Source: Neisseriaceae bacterium
Lineage (GTDB): Bacteria > Pseudomonadota > Gammaproteobacteria > Burkholderiales > Neisseriaceae
Direction: 5' to 3'
Length of the DNA stretch: 6,969 nucleotides
Assembly: GCA_017518785.1 (NCBI GenBank)
Contig: JAFWUA010000135.1
Span: forward strand, 1 to 6,969
Each line of letters opens with the position of its first letter. Position 1 is the first letter of the stretch. This document shows positions 5,462 through 6,969 of this stretch, one piece after another. The translations under genes and the position numbers were made by a program. A model generated the notes under the pieces. It was given only the letters and a program-made list of their open reading frames with translations. It made no database searches and was not told the DNA's origin.

Positions 5462-6226
5462 TTATCTCTTTCTTTTTCTATCAAAAAAAATTGATAGTAA
5501 TAAATGAGATTCTTTGGCACAAATATTGCCAAGCACTGCTGTATGCGAATTTAATTTTCGATTAGCAAATAGATTGCCAACACTTCCTGCCATACCACTT
5601 TTAAGTTCAGGCAAACCAAAAATTAAACGATTAATCCTCGCATTGATAATCGCACCTGCACACATTGCACATGGTTCCAAAGTAACATACAAATCACAAT
5701 CTGATAAATGATAACGCCCCAATTTTTTTGCTGCCAAGTTTATAGCATTAATTTCAGCATGTGAGCTAACAGAACTTTCTATAAGACAACTATTATGTGA
5801 ACATGCAATTATTTCATTGTTTCGTACCACTATTGCACCCACTGGAATTTCTCCAATATCAAGTGCATTTTTCGCAATAGACAAAGCAGTTTGCATAAAA
5901 TAATTCATTTTTTCCATAGTGGGAAATATTTTAACTGGTGGGTGATTTTTTAATTCATTATTTAACTGTTGTTTACGTACTTCATCTATTTCTTGTAAAG
6001 AAAGCCCACGACTAAAAGCATCTAATCGCCACAAAACCGAACGTGTAAGCGTTAATCCATGAGCTTTTAATTGTAAAAAAGTCGATACAGCACCAATTTT
6101 AGCTAGGTCTTCTGGGGTAAAAATTCCCCAAGAATGCAAAACATTCAGCACTTGGGGGACAAAATTAATAATTGGAGTATGTGAAGTATCCATATTATGT
6201 TTATCAAGTGGTTTTTTAATCGACAT
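5462..6226 (-). CDS. tadA: tRNA adenosine(34) deaminase TadA with TfoX-C-like N-terminal domain
   Basis: TadA converts adenosine to inosine at wobble position 34 of tRNA-Arg(ACG). The 254-residue protein is about 85 longer than E. coli TadA. Residues about 105-250 hold the zinc deaminase: His156 and Glu158 in SHAEINA (proton shuttle Glu158) and Cys186/Cys189 in TLEPCAMCAGA. VPVGA-like EIPVGAIVV (126-134) and the AGS loop (213-215) are also present. Residues about 21-90 resemble the TfoX C-terminal helical domain: VLNVLHSWGIFTPEDLAKIG, then a Leu-rich helix pair ending near GLSLQEI. I recall similar extended TadA proteins in Neisseria; the role of the extension is unknown. No good Shine-Dalgarno sequence is seen; Met12 (6193) is an alternative start that keeps both domains. 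Confidence 0.92.
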   Translation of the reverse strand: MSIKKPLDKHNMDTSHTPIINFVPQVLNVLHSWGIFTPEDLAKIGAVSTFLQLKAHGLTLTRSVLWRLDAFSRGLSLQEIDEVRKQQLNNELKNHPPVKIFPTMEKMNYFMQTALSIAKNALDIGEIPVGAIVVRNNEIIACSHNSCLIESSVSSHAEINAINLAAKKLGRYHLSDCDLYVTLEPCAMCAGAIINARINRLIFGLPELKSGMAGSVGNLFANRKLNSHTAVLGNICAKESHLLLSIFFDRKRKR

Positions 6227-6257
6227 TTAATGTATAGTTTAATTCATCTACACACAA

Positions 6258-6271
6258 ATAGTCTGCCGGAA
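6258..6271 (+). repeat. Single DUS-like repeat
   Basis: ATAGTCTGCCGGAA is a perfect copy of the 14-base form, including the two leading bases AT seen in three other copies. It stands alone, without an inverted partner, about 32 bases upstream of the tadA start codon. Confidence 0.9.
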
Positions 6272-6276
6272 AATAT

Positions 6277-6340
6277 TTTTTAGCATTTCATGCCAAACAA
6301 TCAGCTAATACAGTCACTATTCGGCATAAAATGCTTAAAA
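6277..6340. promoter_or_regulatory. Long dyad between tadA and aroG (candidate paired operators)
   Basis: AGCATTTCATGCC (6282-6294) and GGCATAAAATGCT (6323-6335) are inverted copies with one mismatch. With their T4 and A4 flanks the arms reach 18 nt with two mismatches, around a 28-nt loop. Each arm is itself a small palindrome, GCAT-N3-ATGC, and the two centres are 41 bp apart, near four helical turns. The T-left, A-right flanks are the reverse of a terminator's, so a protein-binding role is more likely than termination. A TATACT (6360-6365) downstream could be an aroG -10 box, but no matching -35 is seen. I know no regulator with this site. Confidence 0.4.
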
Positions 6341-6463
6341 TAATATATATTCTTATTTTTATACTAAAAATTATATATATCACTCTTGCAATTTAAGAAT
6401 AAAAGCATTAGTCTTGCCGTCTTTAATTTTTTAAAAACTTTTTTAATTGGATATTAATGTATT

Positions 6464-6969
6464 ATGAATGCAATACTTCACAACACCGATGACACACGCA
6501 TCAAAGAAATTAAGGAATTATTACCCCCAATCGCACATTTATACGAATTACCAGTAAGCGAAAAATCGTCAGAAATTGTGCATGAGGCAAGAAATGAAAT
6601 TTCCGATATTATTCACGGAAAAGACAATCGTTTAGTAGTAATCGTAGGACCTTGCTCCATTCATGACGCAGAAGCTGCCATCGAATACGCTTCACGCTTA
6701 CAACCTTTACGCCAACGCTATGCCGATGAATTGGCAATTGTGATGCGAGTTTATTTTGAAAAACCTCGCACTACTGTGGGTTGGAAAGGTTTGATTAATG
6801 ATCCACATTTGGACGGTTCTTACGATATAAACGCAGGTTTACGTTTAGCCAGACGCTTATTGTTGGAAATAAACAATATGGGCATGCCAGCTTCCACCGA
6901 ATTTTTAGATATGATTACTCCGCAATACTATGCCGATTTAATCAGTTGGGGGGCAATTGGAGCACGCAC
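6464..6969 (+). CDS. aroG: 3-deoxy-7-phosphoheptulonate synthase, AroG type (3' end cut by window)
   Basis: DAHP synthase joins phosphoenolpyruvate and erythrose 4-phosphate, the first step of the shikimate pathway to aromatic amino acids. The window holds the first 168 residues, about half of the usual 350. The reading closely follows E. coli AroG with an offset of +3: RIKEIKELLPP (12-22), VGPCSIHD with metal-binding Cys64 (61-68), and MRVYFEKPRTTVGWKGLINDP (94-114) with substrate-binding Arg95 and Lys100. EFLDMITPQYYADLISWGAIGAR (146-168) follows. It is therefore a class I alpha enzyme; AroG relatives are feedback-inhibited by phenylalanine and the regulatory N-terminal segment is present, but inhibitor specificity cannot be settled from this half. 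The ATG at 6464 matches the family start; its ribosome binding site is weak (GGAT, 11 bases away). Confidence 0.95.
   Translation, partial: MNAILHNTDDTRIKEIKELLPPIAHLYELPVSEKSSEIVHEARNEISDIIHGKDNRLVVIVGPCSIHDAEAAIEYASRLQPLRQRYADELAIVMRVYFEKPRTTVGWKGLINDPHLDGSYDINAGLRLARRLLLEINNMGMPASTEFLDMITPQYYADLISWGAIGAR

Noticed and set aside
5478..5497. CTATCAA/TTGATAG hairpin with an A6 centre at the end of tadA
   Set aside because: It lies inside the tadA coding sequence, is all weak pairs apart from two G-C pairs, and is not followed by a T-run on the minus strand; the lipoprotein gene follows at once.
6331..6396. A 21-codon hydrophobic frame (MLKIIYILIFIL...) ahead of aroG as a leader peptide for attenuation
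   Set aside because: It is mostly AT-driven Ile/Leu codons, lacks a Shine-Dalgarno site and clustered Phe or Tyr codons, and no terminator hairpin follows before aroG.

Overview
The window looks like chromosomal DNA from an AT-rich member of the Neisseriaceae (Betaproteobacteria). The protein reading is the main reason: the SPFH/slipin protein, the RNase HI, the PmbA/TldE and especially the TadA with a TfoX-C-like N-terminal extension all read like Neisseria-type proteins. A short repeat, AGTCTGCCGGAA (usually ATAGTCTGCCGGAA), recurs between genes. It sits in inverted pairs at gene ends, as DNA uptake sequences (DUS) do in Neisseria, Kingella and Simonsiella, but its spelling differs from the dialects I can recall. 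I cannot name the genus from the sequence alone.

Layout. 1-278 is a very AT-rich non-coding block with perhaps a few codons of an upstream gene. rnhA (+, 279-731) and pmbA/tldE (-, 797-2125) converge on a shared bidirectional terminator built from two perfect repeat copies. A tRNA-Ser(UGA) gene (+, 2183-2273) is divergent from pmbA and has a clear promoter. It converges on a slipin/SPFH gene (-, 2383-3333) across a second, degenerate repeat-pair terminator. The slipin gene and a DUF58 membrane protein (+, 3497-4438) diverge from a 163-nt region holding a good promoter with an overlapping 19-nt palindrome for slipin, and a tandem overlapping repeat abutting a perfect TATAAT for DUF58. DUF58 converges on a solute-binding lipoprotein gene (-, 4586-5416) across a canonical terminator. 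A TfoX-C/TadA fusion gene (-, 5462-6226) lies just upstream of the lipoprotein gene on the same strand, perhaps in one transcript. After a 237-nt intergenic region with one repeat copy and a long dyad, aroG (+, from 6464) runs off the window end.

The genes are mostly single-gene housekeeping units: RNA:DNA hybrid removal, peptide/protein maturation, membrane quality control, tRNA wobble editing, and entry to aromatic amino acid synthesis. Three genes appear without their customary partners: slipin without nfeD, DUF58 without moxR or a transglutaminase gene, and the solute-binding protein without permease or ATPase. No CRISPR array, phage, complete insertion sequence or defence system is visible. 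The most notable signal is the repeat family, best read as a variant DUS dialect with a G where known dialects carry the T of a conserved CTG core.
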